A DNA stretch of 26,131 bases from Saccoglossus kowalevskii (Eukaryota > Hemichordata > Enteropneusta > Harrimaniidae), in contig NW_003158088.1 in assembly GCF_000003605.2 (NCBI RefSeq), forward strand, positions 1-26,131, in the 5' to 3' direction. Of this stretch, positions 1 to 12,514 are shown piece after piece; position 1 is the first letter of the stretch; each line of letters opens with the position of its first letter. Both the position numbers and the translations under genes were made by a program. The notes under the pieces are model-generated. The model saw nothing but the letters and a program-made list of their open reading frames with translations, was not told where the DNA came from and did no database searches.

Positions 1-773
1 AGTTCATCACAATGACTTAGGTTAATATATAAGCAACTCCGCCAACATTTCCTTCGCTTTTTCCAACTTTGCACGGTGTGTTCTATGATTTTACCCTCAT
101 CTCATGGGAACATCTATAGGCTGTTTTCAATCGGTTTTTATTAAATTTCTCGACTATACAACTGCGTGTTTCTATATGCCAACAACTTAGGTCATACATA
201 CAAATCCATCTACCAACTTTGCAATAACTTTGCACAAATTTGCAATCACTTTGAATAACTTTGCCGGGAGTGTTAACAGCGTAAATCCCACTACGTGCCG
301 ACAGCTCAGCAACTTGTACTTGAAATCTAGAAGGAATTTGAAAACTTTGTAATAATTAAAAAAGTTACAAAAATTCTACGATTTTCCACTATAAATAATC
401 GACATCACAGTAAAAAGAATGCAGGAACGTTGCCTTATATATTTTCGATATGCGTGATGGAACTAAAAAAATAAACGCAACAGCTCATTCACTCAAGCAG
501 TCTCCCATGCAAGAACTAACAACGCCCGTTTGTACTTTACTTTAAACATTGGTCGATCAACTAACCACACAGCTGCATCGATTATTGGAAATTCAACCAA
601 ATTGCCGGCTATTTCAGATTTATTTATGTTTCAAAAACGATATCGCTTTCACATGTACCTCCTATAACTGACCTATGACCTCTACATACTTTGAGTAACA
701 CTACGATAATTTAACACCAATTAACGAAACATTTATTCACATTTTCGAACTTTTAACTATTGGACTTGTTAAT
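1..773. repeat. Satellite unit M0, 5'-truncated by the window edge
   Basis: Begins at about unit position 171, in the segment that reads ATGACAATGACTTAGG in closed-type units (here mutated to TTCATCACAATGACTTAGG). It shares rare variants with M4: TGTGTTCTATGATTTTACC, AGTAAAAAGAATG, ATTATTGGAAATTC and the loss of the KpnI site (ACATGTACC). The M0-M1 pair therefore resembles the M4-M5 pair about 4.47 kb downstream. Confidence 0.95.
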
Positions 774-2048
774 ATGATATCACAGGTAACAATCCCGAAT
801 GAAACTACCAACTTTGCAATCGCTTTTTACAACTTTGTAAGCAGTTTCTGTCGATTTTTTGGTAGGCTGTGGTGATAATCTGCTTATATATAAGACAGAC
901 ATTATCGGAACATTTACTTAATGTTTTCGAAATTTAACTGCGGGGTTGCCATGAAAATGACTTACGCTAAATATATAAGCAACTCCGCCAACATTTCCTT
1001 TGTTTTTTCCAACTTTGCACGGTGTTTTCAAACATTTTGCCCTCACCTCATGGCAACATCTATAGACTGCTTTAAATTGGCTTTTATTGAATTTCTTGAC
1101 TTTACAACTGCGCGTTTCTACATGCCAACAACTTAGGCCATATATACAAATACATCTACCAACTTTTCAATAACTTTGCACAACTTTGCAATCACTTTGA
1201 ACAACTTTGCACGGAGTGGTAACAGCGTAAATCCCACTACGTGCCGACAGATCAGCAACTTGTTCTTGAAATCTAGAAGGAATTTGAAAACTGTCCATTA
1301 ATTAAAACAGTTACAATAATTCCACGATTTCCCACTATAAATGATCGACATCACAGTAAGAAAGAATGCAGGAACGTTGCCTTATATATTTTCGATATGC
1401 GTGATGAAACAAAAAAATAAACTCAACAGCTCATTTACTCAGGCAGTCTCCTATGCAAGAACTAACCACGCCCGTTTGTGCTTTACTTTAAACATTGGTC
1501 GATCACCTAACCTCACAGCTGCATCGATTATTTGAAATTCAGCTGAATTGCCTGCTATTTCAGATTTTTTAATGTTTCAAAAACGATATCGCTTCACAGG
1601 TACCTCCTATAATTGACCTATGACATCAACATACTTTTGAGTAACACTACGATAAATTTAACACCAATTTACAGTTACAAAAATTCCAAGAATTTTCCAC
1701 TTTAAATGATCGACATCACAGTAAGAAAGAAATGCAGGAACGTTGCCTTATATATTATCATTTACTCAGGAAGTCTCCCATGCAAGAACTAAACCACGCC
1801 CGTTTGTTCTTTACTTTTAAACATTGGTCGATCACCTAACCACACAGCTGCATCGATTATTTGAAATTCAGCCGAATTGCCGGCTATTTCCGATTTTTTA
1901 ATGTTTCAAAAACGATATCGCTTTCACAGGTACCTCCTAAAATTGACCTTTGACCTCAACATACTTTGAGTAACACTACGATAATTTAACACCAATTAAC
2001 GAAACATTTATTCACATTTTCGAACTTTTAACTATTGGACTTGTTAAT
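774..2048. repeat. Satellite unit M1, enlarged (1275 bp)
   Basis: Carries the GGTAGGCTGTGGTG head variant, then GACAGACATTATCGG (also in M25), then the open-type ATGAAAATGACTTACG. A second copy of the unit's last third begins at about 1670 and has a 40-bp internal deletion. From about 1600 to 1830 there is a cluster of single-base length changes (CGCTTCACAGG, ACTTTTGAG, ATAAATTTA, GAAAGAAATG, CTAAACCACG). Confidence 0.95.
1670..1997. repeat. Internal partial duplication in M1 (second copy, with 40-bp deletion)
   Basis: The novel joint ACACCAATT|TACAGTTAC at about 1669/1670 restarts the segment that first appears at about 1306. The second copy has the diagnostic bases TTCCAAGAATTTTCCACTTT. 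It lacks about 40 bp between TATATTA and TCATTTACTC near 1756, a stretch that contains the A-tract in full copies. Confidence 0.92.
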
Positions 2049-3356
2049 ATGATATCACAGGTAACAATCCCGAATGAAACTACCAACTTTGCATTCGCTG
2101 TTTACAACTTTGTAAGCAGTTCCTTGTCGATTTTTCCGTTGGATGTTGTGATAATCTGCTTATTTATGAGACATTCTCGGAACATTTACTTAATATTTCC
2201 GAAATTTAACTGCGGGGTTGTCATGACAATTACTTAGGTTAAATATATAAGCAACGCCGCCAACATTTCCTTCGTTTTTTCCAACTTTGCACGGTGTTTT
2301 CTAACATTTTACCCTCAGCTTATGGGAACATCTATAGGCTGCGTTCAATTGGCTTTTATCAAATTTCTCGACTTTAGAACTGCGCGTTCATATACGCCAA
2401 CAACTTAGGTCATATATACAAATACATCTACCAACTTTGCAATAACTTTGCACAGCATTGCAATCACTTTGAACAACTTTGCACGGAGTGTTAACAGCGT
2501 AAATCCCACTACATGCCGACAGCTCAGCAACTTGTTCTTGAAATTTAGAAGGAATTTGAAAACTTTGTAATAATTAAAACAGTTCCAAAAATTCCACGAT
2601 TTTCCACTTTAAATGATCGACCTCACAGTAAGAGAGAATGCAGGAACGTTGCCTTATATATTTTCGATATGCGTGATGAAACAAAAAAAATAAACTCAAC
2701 AGCTCATTTACTCAGGAAGTCTCCCATGCAAGAACTAACCACGCCCGTTTGTTCTTTACTTTAAACATTGGTCGATCACCTAATTACACAGCTGCATCGA
2801 TTATTTGAAATTCAGCCGAATTGCCGGCTATTTAAGATTTTTTAATGTTTCAAAAACGATATCGCTTTCACAGGTACCTCATATATTTGACCTATGACCT
2901 CAACATACTTTGAGTAACACTACAATAATTTAACACCAATTTACAGTTACAAAATTTCCAAGATTTTCCACTTTAAATGATCGACATCACAGTAAGAAAG
3001 AATGCAGGAACGTTGCCTTATATATTTTCGATATGCGTGATGGAACAAAAAAAATAAACTCAACAGCTCATTTACTCAGGAAGTCTCCCATGCAAGAACT
3101 AACCACGCCCGTTTGTTCTTTACTTTAAACATTGGTCGATCACCTAATCACACAGCTGCATCGATTATTTGAAATTCAGCCGAATTGCCGGCTATTTCAG
3201 ATTTGTTAATGTTTCAAAAACGATATCGCTTTCACAGGTACCTCCTATAATTGACCTATGACCTCAACATACTTTGAGTAACACTACGATAATTTAACAC
3301 CAATTAACGAAACATTTGTTCACATTTTCGAACTTTTAACTATTGGACTTGTTAAT
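2049..3356. repeat. Satellite unit M2, enlarged (1308 bp, the longest)
   Basis: Has the head variant CCGTTGGATGTTGTG with TTTATGAGACATTCTCGG, shared with M3 only, so M2 and M3 have closely related first thirds. The ATG near 2223 reads into a stop (ATGACAATTACTTAGG). It contains a full-length second copy of the unit's last third. Confidence 0.95.
2942..3305. repeat. Internal partial duplication in M2 (second copy, undeleted, ~364 bp)
   Basis: The first copy begins at about 2579 (ACAGTTCC) and the second at about 2942, after the same CACCAATT|TACAGTTAC joint seen in M1, M17 and M19. This is the only one of the four duplications that keeps the stretch between TATATATTTTCG and CATTTACTC, so it shows the form before the 40-bp deletion. 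Confidence 0.93.
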
Positions 3357-4302
3357 ATGATATCACAGGTAACAATCCCGAATGAAACTACCAACTTTGC
3401 ATTCGCTGTTTACAACTTTGTAAGCAGTTCCTTGTCGATTTTTCCGTTGGATGTTGTGATAATCTGCTTATTTATGAGACATTCTCGGAACATTTACTTA
3501 ATGTTTCCGAAATTTAACTGCGGGGTTGTCATGGCAATTACTTAGATTAAATATATAAGCAACTCCGCAAACATTTCCTTCGCTTATTCTAACATTGCAC
3601 GGTGTTTTCTAACATTTTACATTCAGGTCATGGGAACATCTATAGACTGCTTTCAATTGGCTTTTATTGAATTTCTCGACTTTACAACTGCGCGTTTCTA
3701 TATGCCAACAACTTAGGTCATATATACAAATACATCTACCAACTTTGCAATAACTTTGCACAGCATTGCAATCACTTTGAACAACTTTGCACGGAGTGGT
3801 AACAGCGTAAATCCCACTACGTGCCGACAGCTCAGCAACTTGTTCTTGAAAATTAGAAGGAAATTGAAAACTTTCCATTAATTAAAACAGTTACAACAAT
3901 TCCACAATTTTCCACTATAAATGATCAACATCACAGTAAGAAAGAATGCAGGAACGTTGCCTTATATGTTTTCGATATGCGTGATGGAACAACAAAAATA
4001 AACTCAACAGCTCATTTACTCAATCAGTCTCCCTTGAAAGAACTAACCACGCCTGTTTGTGCTTTACTTTAAAAACATTGGACGATCACCTAATCAAACA
4101 GCTGCATCGATTATTTGAAATTCAGCCGAATTGCCGGCTATTTCAGATTTTTTAATATTTCAAAAACGATATCGCTTTCACAGGTACCTCCTATAATTGA
4201 CCTATGACCTCTACATACTTTGATTAACACTTCGATAATTTAACACCAATTAACAAAACATTTATTCACATTTTCGAACTTTTAACTATTGGACTTGTTA
4301 AT
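3357..4302. repeat. Satellite unit M3 (946 bp)
   Basis: The head matches M2 (TTGGATGTTGTG). The second part has CTTATTCTAACATTGCACGG. The tail is the variant with ATGATCAACATCACAG, CCTTGAAAGAAC, CACGCCTGTTTGTG, TTAATATTTC and GATTAACACTTCG. That tail haplotype recurs in M12, M15 and M18 and partly in M25/M26. Confidence 0.96.
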
Positions 4303-5243
4303 ATGATATCACAGGTAACAATTCCGAATGACAATACCAACTTTGCAATCGCTTTTTACAACTTTGTAAGCAGTTCTGTCGATTTTTCCGTTTGCTGTTT
4401 CGATAATCTGATTATATATAAGACATTCTCGGAACATTTACTTAATGTTTTCGAAATTTAACTGCGGGGTTGTCATGAAAATGACATACGTTAAATATAT
4501 AAGCAACTCCGCCAACATTTCCATCGCTTTTTCCAACTTTGCACGGTGTGTTCTATGATTTTACCCTCAGCTCATGGGAACATCTATAGGCTGCTTTCAA
4601 TCGGTTTTTATTAAATTTCTCGACTTTACAACTGCGTGTTTCTATATGCCAACAACTTAGGTCATACATACAAATCCATCTACCAACTTTGCAATAACTT
4701 TGCACAATTTTGGAATCACTTTGAATAACTTTGACGGGAGTGTTAACAGCGTAAATCCCACTACGTGCCGACAGCTCAGCAACTTGTTCTTGAAATCTAA
4801 AAGGAATTTGAAAACTTTGTAATAATTAAAACAGTTACAAAAATTCTACGATTTTCCACTATAAATGATCGACATCACAGTAAAAAGAATGCAGGAACGT
4901 TGCCTTATATATTTTCGATATGGGTGATGGAACTAAAAAAATAAACTCAACAGCTCATTTACTCAAGCAGTCACCCATGCAAGAACTAACCACGCCCGTT
5001 TGTACTTTACTTTAAACATTGCTCGATCACCTAACCACACAGCTGCATCGATTATTGGAAATTCAGCCGAATTGCCGGCTATTTCAGATTTTTTTAAGTT
5101 TCAAAAACGATATCGCTTTCACATGTACCTCCTATAACTGACCTATGACCTCTACATACTTTGAGTAACACTACGATAATTTAACACCAATTAACGAAAC
5201 ATTTATTCACATTTTCGAACTTTTAACTATTGGACTTGTTAAT
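4303..5243. repeat. Satellite unit M4 (941 bp)
   Basis: Unusual head: CCGTTTGCTGTTTCGATAATC and GACAATACC. It is open-type at ATGAAAATGACATACG, a variant shared with M7. The tail has AGTAAAAAGAATG, ATTATTGGAAATTC and ACATGTACC, as in M0 and M7. Confidence 0.96.
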
Positions 5244-6189
5244 ATGATATCACAGGTAACAATCCCGAATGAAACTACCAACTTTGCAATCGCTTTTTAC
5301 AACTTTGTAAGCAGTTTCTTGTCGATTCTTTGGTAGGCTGTGGTGATAATCTGCTTATATATAAGACATTCTCGGAACATTTACTTAATGTTTTCGAAAT
5401 TTAACTACGGGGTTGTCATGAAAATGACTTACGTTAAATATATAAGCAACTCCGCCAACATTTCCATCGTTTTTTTCCAACTTTGCACGGTGTTTTCAAA
5501 CATTTTGCCCTCCTCACATGGCAACATCTATAGACTGCTTTCAATTGGCTTTAATTGAATTTCTCGACTTTACAACTGCGCGTTTCTATATGCCAACAAC
5601 TTAAGTCATATATACAAATACATCTACCAACTTTTCAATAACTTTGCACAACTTTGCAATCACTTTGAACAACTTTGCACGGAGTGGTAACAGCGTAAAT
5701 CCCACTACGTGCCGACAGCTCAGCAAACTGTTCTTGAAAATTAGAAGGAATTTGAAAACTTTCCATTAATTAAAACAGTTACAAATATTACACTATTTTC
5801 CACTATAAATGATCGACATCACAGTAAGAAAGAATGCAGGAACGTTGCCTTATATATTTTCGATATGCGTGATGAATCAAAAAAAATAAACTCAACAGCT
5901 CATTTACTCAATCAGTCTCCCTTGCAAGAACTAACCACGCCCGTTTGTGCTTAACTTTAAAAAATTGGTCGATCACCTAATCACACAGCTGCATCGATTA
6001 TTTGAAATTCAGCTGAATTGCCGGCTATTTCAGATTTTTTAATGTTTCAAAAACGATATCGCTTTCACAGGTACCTCCTATATTTGACCTATGACCTCTA
6101 CATACTTTGAGTAACACTACGATAATTTAACACCAATTAACGAAACATTTATTCACATTTTCGAACTTTTAACTATTGGACTTGTTAAT
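5244..6189. repeat. Satellite unit M5 (946 bp)
   Basis: Has the GGTAGGCTGTGGTG head (with GATTCTTTGG) followed by an open-type second segment, a combination also seen in M1 and M26. It contains GGCTTTAATTGAATTTCTC near 5547, a variant repeated at the deletion joint of the next unit, M6. That suggests M6 arose from a neighbouring M5-like unit. Confidence 0.96.
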
Positions 6190-6849
6190 ATGATATCACA
6201 GGTAACAAGCTTTAATTGAATTTCTCGACTTTACAACTGCGTGTTTCTATCTGCCAACAACTTAGGTCATATATACAAATACATCTACCAACTTTTCAAT
6301 AACTTTGCACAGCATTGCAATCACTTTGAATAACTTTGCCGGGAGTGTTAACAGCGTAAATCCCACTATGTGCCGACAGCTCATCAACTTGTTCTTGAAA
6401 TCTAGAAGGAATTTGAAAACTTTGTAATAATTAAAACAGTTACAAAAATTCTACGATTTTCCACTATAAATGATCGACATCACAGTAAAAAGAATGCAGG
6501 AACGTTGCCTTATATATTTTCGATATGCGTGATGGAACTAAAAAAATAAACTCAACAGCTCATTTACTCAAGCAGTCTCCCATGCAAGAACTAGCCACGC
6601 CCGTTTGTGCTTTATTTTAAAAAATTGGTCGATCACCTGACCACACAGCTGCATCGATTATTTGAAATTCAGCTGAATTGCCGGCTATTTCAGATTTTTT
6701 AATGTTTCAAAAACAATATAGCTTTCACAGGTACCTCCTATTATTGACCTATGACCACTGCATACTTTGAGTAACACTGCGATAATTTAACACCAATTAA
6801 CGAAACATTTATTCACATTTTCGAACTTTTAACTATTGGACTTGTTAAT
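6190..6849. repeat. Satellite unit M6, internally deleted (660 bp)
   Basis: After ATGATATCACAGGTAACAA the sequence jumps at 6208/6209 to GCTTTAATTGAATTTCTC, losing about 285 bp of the first third, including both TATA-like motifs. The joint creates a HindIII site (AAGCTT, 6207-6212). The tail has the rare variant CTATTATTGACC...CCACTGCATAC and CACTGCGATAATT, shared with M21 and M22. Confidence 0.95.
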
Positions 6850-7793
6850 ATGATATCACAGGTAACAATTCCGAATGATACTACCAACTTTGCAATCGCT
6901 TTTTACAACTTTGTAAGCAGTTTCTTGTCGATTTTTCCTTTGGCTGTTGTGATAATCTGATTATATATAAGACATTCTCGGAACATTTACTTAATGTTTT
7001 CCAAATTTTTACTGCGTGGTTGTCATGAAAATGACATACGTTAAATATATAAGCAACTCCGCCAACATTTCCTTCGCTTTTTCCAACTTTGCACGGTGTG
7101 TTCTAACATTTTACCCTCAGCTCATGAGAACATCTATAGGCTGCTTTCAATCGGTTTTTATTAAATTTCTCGACTTTACAACTGCGTGTTTCTATATGCC
7201 AACAACTTAGGTCATACATACAAATCCATCTACCAACTTTGCAATAACTTTGCACAATTTTGCAATCACTTTGAATAACTTTGCCGGGAGTGTTAACAGC
7301 GTAAATCCCACTACGTGCCGACAGCTCAGCAACTTGTTCTTGAAATCTAAAAGGAATTTGAAAACTTTGTAATAATTAAAACAGTTACAAAAATTCTACG
7401 ATTTTCCACAATAAATGATCGACATCACAGTAAAAAGAATGCAGGAACGTTGCCTTATATATTTTCGATATGCGTGATGGAACTAAACAAATAAACTCAA
7501 CAGCTTGTTTACTCAAGCAGTCTCCCATGCAAGAACTAACCACGCCCGTTTGTACTTTACTTTAAACATTGGTTGATCACCTAACCACACAGCTGCATCG
7601 ATTATTGGAAATTCAGCTGAATTGCCGGCTATTTCAGATTTGTTTATGTTTCAAAAACGATATCGCTTTCACATGTACCTCCTATATCTGACCTATGACC
7701 TCTACATACTTTGAGTAACACTACGATAATTTAACACCAATTAACGAAACATTTATTCACATTTTCGAACTTTTAATTATTGGACTTGTTAAT
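6850..7793. repeat. Satellite unit M7 (944 bp)
   Basis: Head begins ACAATTCCGAATGATAC with CCTTTGGCTGTTGTG. It is open-type with ATGACATACG. The middle (TGTGTTCTAACATTTTACC, GCGTGTTTCTATATGCC) matches M9, M10 and M23. The tail is M0/M4-like (AGTAAAAAGAATG, ATTATTGGAAATTC, ACATGTACC). Confidence 0.96.
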
Positions 7794-8737
7794 ATGATAT
7801 CACAGGTAACAATCCCGGATGAAACTACCAACTTTGCAATCGCTTTTTACAACTTTGTAAGCAGTTTCTTGTCGATTTTTTGGTAGGCTGTGGTGATAAT
7901 CTGCTTATATAGGAAGCATTCTTGGAACATTTACTTAATGTTTTCGAAATTTAACTGCGGCGTTGTCATGACAATGACTTAGGTTAAATATATAAGTAAC
8001 TCCGCCAACATTTCCATCGCTTATTCCAACATTGCACGGTGTTTTCTAACATTTTACCTTCAGCTCATGGGAACAACTATAGACTGCTTTCAATTGGCTT
8101 TTATTGAATTTCTCGACTTTACAACTGCGCGTTTCTATATGCCAACAACTTAGGTCATACATACAAATCCATCTACCAACTTTGAATAACTTTGCACAAT
8201 TTTGCAATCACTTTGAATATCTTTGCAGGGAGTGTTAACAGCGTAAATCCCACTACGTGCCGACAGATCAGCAACTTGTTCTTGAAATTAGAAGGAATTT
8301 GAAAACTGTCCGTTAATTAAAACAGTTACAACAATTCCACGATTTTCCACTATAAATGATCGACATCACAGTAAGAAAGAATGCAGGAACGTTGCCTTAT
8401 ATATTTTCGATATGCGTGATGAAACAAACAAAAAATAAACTCAACAGCTCATTTACTCAAGCAGTCTCCCATGCAAGAACTAACCACGCCCGTTTGTACT
8501 TTACTTTAAACGTTGCTCGATCACCTAACCACGCAGCTGTTTCGATTATTTGAATTTCAGCCGAATTGCCGGCTATTTCAGATTTTTTAATGTTTCAAAA
8601 ACGATATCGCTTTCACAGGTATCTCCTATAATTGACCTATGACCTCTACATACTTTGATTAACACTACAATAATTTAACACCAAGTAACGAAACATTTAT
8701 TCACATTTTCGAACTTTTAACTATTGGACTTGTTAAT
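7794..8737. repeat. Satellite unit M8 (944 bp)
   Basis: Carries the GGTAGGCTGTGGTG head with a mutated palindrome (TATATAGGAAGCATTCTTGG), then the linked block CTTATTCCAACATTGCACGG and GGGAACAACTATAG. It shares this head haplotype with M11, M13, M16 and M19. One 22-bp-cluster element is shortened (CCAACTTTGAATAAC). Confidence 0.96.
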
Positions 8738-9681
8738 ATGATATCACAGGTAACAAACCCGAATGAAACTACCAACTTTGCAATCGCTTTTTACAACTTT
8801 GTAAGCAGTTTCTTGTCGATTTTTCCGTTGGCTGTTGTGATAATCTGCTTATATATGAGACATTCTCGGAACATTTACTTAATGTTTTCGAAATTTAACT
8901 GCGGGGTTTTCATGACAATGACTTAGGTGAAATATATAAGCAACTCCGCCAACATTTCCTTCGCTTTTTCCAACTTTGCACGGTGTGTTCTAACATTTTA
9001 CCCTCAGCTCATGGGAACATCTATAGACTGCTTTCAATCGGTTTTTATTAAATTTCTCGACTTTACAACTGCGTGTTTCTATATGCCAACAACTTAGGTC
9101 ATACATACAAATCCATCTACCAACTTTGCAATAACTTTGCACAATTTTGCAATCACTTTGAATAACTTTGCCGGGAGTGTTAACAGCGTAAATCCCACTA
9201 CGTGCCGACAGCTCAGCAACTTGTTCTTGAAATCTAGAAGGAATTTGAAAACTTTCCATTAATTAAAACAGTTACAATAATTCCACGATTTCCCACTATA
9301 AATGATCGACATCACAGTAAGAAAGAATGCAGGAACGTTGCCTTATATATTTTCGATATGCGTGATGAAAGAAAAAAAATAAACTCAACAGCTCATTTAC
9401 TCAGGCAGTCTCCCATGCAAGAACAATCCACGCCCGTTTGTGCTTTACTTTAAACATTGGTCGATCACCTAACCTCACAGCTGCATCGATTATTTGAAAT
9501 TCAGCCGAATTGCCGGCTATTTCAGATTTTTTAATGTTTCAAAAACGATATCGCTTTCACATGTACCTCCTATAATTGACCTACGACCTCTACATACTTT
9601 GAGTAACACTACGATAATTTAACACCAAGTAACGAAACATTTATTCATATTTTCGAACTTTTAACTATTGGACTTGTTAAT
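8738..9681. repeat. Satellite unit M9 (944 bp), near-identical to M10
   Basis: Head CCGTTGGCTGTTGTG with TATATGAGACATTCTCGG, closed at ATGACAATGACTTAGG. From about 8990 to 9259 it is identical in conceptual translation to the matching stretch of the next unit (9934-10203). Diagnostic bases are GAACAATCCACGCCCG and TTATTCATATTTTCG. Confidence 0.96.
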
Positions 9682-10623
9682 ATGATATCACAGGTAACAA
9701 TCCCGAATGAAACTACCAACTTTGCAATCGCTTTTTACAACTTTGTAAGCAGTTTCTTGTCGATTTTTCCGCTGGCTGTTGTGATAATCTGCTTATATAT
9801 GAGACATTCTCGGAACATTTACTTAATGTTTTCGTAATTTAACTGCGGGGTTGTCATGACATTGACTTAGGTTAAATATATAAGCAACTCCGCCAACATT
9901 TCCTTCGCTTTTTCCAACATTGCACGGTGTGTTCTAACATTTTACCCTCAGCTCATGGGAACATCTATAGACTGCTTTCAATCGGTTTTTATTAAATTTC
10001 TCGACTTTACAACTGCGTGTTTCTATATGCCAACAACTTAGGTCATACATACAAATCCATCTACCAACTTTGCAATAACTTTGCACAATTTTGCAATCAC
10101 TTTGAATAACTTTGCCGGGAGTGTTAACAGCGTAAATCCCACTACGTGCCGACAGCTCAGCAACTTGTTCTTGAAATCTAGAAGGAATTTGAAAACTTTC
10201 CATTAATTAAAACAGTTACAATAATTCCACGATTTCCCACTATAAATGATCGACATCACAGTAAGAAAGAATGCAGGAACGTTGCCTTATATATTTTCGA
10301 TATGCGTGATGAAACAAAAAAAATAAACTCAACAGCTCATTTACTCAGGCAGTCTCCCATGCAAGAACTATCCACGCCCGTTTGTGCTTTACTTTAAACA
10401 TTGGTCGATCACCAAACTCACAGCTGCATCGATTATTTAAAATCAGCCGAATTGCCGGCTATTTCAGATTTTTTAATGTTTCAAAAACGATATCGCTTTC
10501 ACATGTACCTCCTATAATTGACCTATGACCTCTACATACTTTGAGTAACACTACGATAATTTAACACCAAGTAACGAAACACTTATTCATATTTTCGAAC
10601 TTTTAACTATTGGACTTGTTAAT
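9682..10623. repeat. Satellite unit M10 (942 bp), near-identical to M9
   Basis: Differs from M9 by isolated changes: CCGCTGGCTG, TTTTCGTAATTTAAC, ATGACATTGACTTAGG, CCAACATTGCACGG, CACCAAACTCACAG and ATTATTTAAAATC. Both share CTATCCACG/CAATCCACG-type changes and CACCAAGTAACG. They look like a recent tandem duplication. Confidence 0.96.
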
Positions 10624-11566
10624 ATGATATCACAGGTAACAATCCCGAATGAAACTACCAACTTTGCAATCGCTTTTCACAACTTTGTAAGCAGTTTCTT
10701 GTCGATTTTTTGGTAGGCTGTGGTGATAATCTGCTTATATATGAGGCATTCTTGGAACATTTACTTAATGTTTTCGAAATTTAACTGCGGGGTTGTCATG
10801 ACAATGACTTAGGTTAAATATATAAGCAACTCCGCCAACATTTCCTTCGCTTATTCCAACATTGCACGGTGTTTTCTAACATTTTACCTTCAGCTCATGG
10901 GAACAACTATAGACTGCTTTCAATAGGCTTTTATTGATTTTCTCGACTTTACAACTGCGCGTTTCTATATGCCAACAACTTAGGTCATACATACAAATAC
11001 ATCTACTATCTTTTCAATAACTTTGTACAACTTTGCAATCACTTTGAACAATCTTGCACGGAGTAGTGACAGCGTAAATCCCACAACGTGCCGACAGATC
11101 AGCAACTTGTTCTTGAAATTAGAAGGAATTTGAAAACTTTCCATTAATTAAAACAGTTACAAAAATTCCACGATTTCCCACTATAAATGATCGACATCAC
11201 AGTAAGAAAGAATGCAGGAACGTTGCCTTATATATTTTCGATATTCGTGATGGAACTAAAAAAATAAACTCAACAGCTCATTTACTCAAGCAGTCTCCCA
11301 TGCAAGAAATAACCACGCCCGTTTGTACTTTACTTTAAACATTGGTCGATCACCTAACCTCACAGCTGCATCGATTATTTGAAATTCAGCTGAATTGCCG
11401 GCTATTTCAGATTTTTTAATGTTTCAAAAACGATATCGCTTTCACAGGTACCTCCTATAATTGACCTATGACCTCTACATACTTTGAGTAACACTACGAT
11501 AATTTAACACCAATTAACGAAACATTTATTCACATTTTCGAACTTTTAACTATTGGACTTGTTAAT
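10624..11566. repeat. Satellite unit M11 (943 bp)
   Basis: GGTAGGCTGTGGTG head with TATATGAGGCATTCTTGG, then CTTATTCCAACATTGCACGG and GGGAACAACTATAG, the same linked haplotype as M8, M13, M16 and M19. The 22-bp cluster is degraded (CTACTATCTTTTCAATAAC, AACAATCTTGCACGG). TTCGATATTCGTGATGG is also seen in M25. Confidence 0.96.
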
Positions 11567-12514
11567 ATGATATCACAGGTAACAATCCCGAATGAAACTA
11601 GCAACTTTGCAATCGCTTTTTACAACTTTGTAAGCAGTTTCTTGTCGATTTTTCCGTTGGCTGTTGTGATAATCTGCTTATATATAAGACATTCTCGGAA
11701 CATTTACTTAATGTTTTCTAAATTTAACTGCGGGGTTGTCATGAAAATGACTTACGTTAAATATATAAGCAACTCCACCAACATTTCCTTTGTTTTTTCC
11801 AACTTTGCACGGTGTTTTCAAACATTTTGCCCTCACTTCATGGCAAAATCTATAGACTGCTTTCAATTGGATTTTATTGAATTTCTCGACTTTACAACTG
11901 CGCGTTTCTACATGCCAACAACTTAGGCCATATATACAAACACATCTTCCAACTTTTCAATAACTTTGCACAACTTTGCAATCACTTTGAACAACTTTGC
12001 ACGGAGTGGTAACAGCGTAAATCCCACTACGTGCCGACAGCTCAGCAACTTGTTCTTGAAAATTAGAAGGAAATTGAAAACTTTCCATTAATTAAAACAG
12101 TTACAACAATTCCACAATTTTCCACTATAAATGATCAACATCACAGTAAGAAAGAATGCAGGAACGTTGCCTTATATGTTTTCGATATGCGTGATGGAAC
12201 AAAAAAAAAATAAACTCAACAGCTCATTTACTCAATCAGTCTCCCTTGAAAGAACTAACCACGCCTGTTTGTGCTTTACATTAAAAACATTGGTCGATCA
12301 CCTAATCTCACAGCTGCATCGATTATTTGAAATCCAGCCGAATTGCCGGCTATTTCAGATTTTTTAATATTTCAAAAACGATATCGCTTTCACAGGTACC
12401 TCCTATAATTGACCTATGACCTCTACATACTTTGATTAACACTTCGATAATTTAACACCAATTAACAAAACATTTATTCACATTTTCGAACTTTTAACTA
12501 TTGGAATTGTTAAT
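11567..12514. repeat. Satellite unit M12 (948 bp), near-identical to M18
   Basis: Over the first 360 bp it differs from M18 at four bases by direct comparison; M18 starts 5,976 bp downstream. Shared rare variants are GAAACTAGCAAC, TTTTCTAAATTTAAC, ATGGCAAAATCTATAG and CAAACACATCTTCC. The tail is the M3/M15/M18 haplotype, with the longest A-tract (ACAAAAAAAAAATAAAC). A 119-codon frame is open at 11567-11926, but I do not regard it as a gene. Confidence 0.97.

Noticed and set aside
1670-1997. Insertion of a mobile element in the enlarged units
   Set aside because: The extra sequence is a copy of the unit's own tail, with no terminal repeats, target-site duplication or poly(A) end. Partial duplication explains it.
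8990-9259. 89-codon reverse-strand frames (also 3609-3878 and 9934-10203)
   Set aside because: These are antisense to the S3/S4 region and open in only three units. The M9 and M10 copies are identical because the units themselves are near-identical. There is no gene context.
11567-11926. Seven 119-codon forward frames as a membrane-peptide gene family
   Set aside because: They recur only because the satellite unit recurs. They are broken in most units by stops or frameshifts, amino-acid-changing differences are not depleted, and the hydrophobic stretch follows from T-rich sequence.
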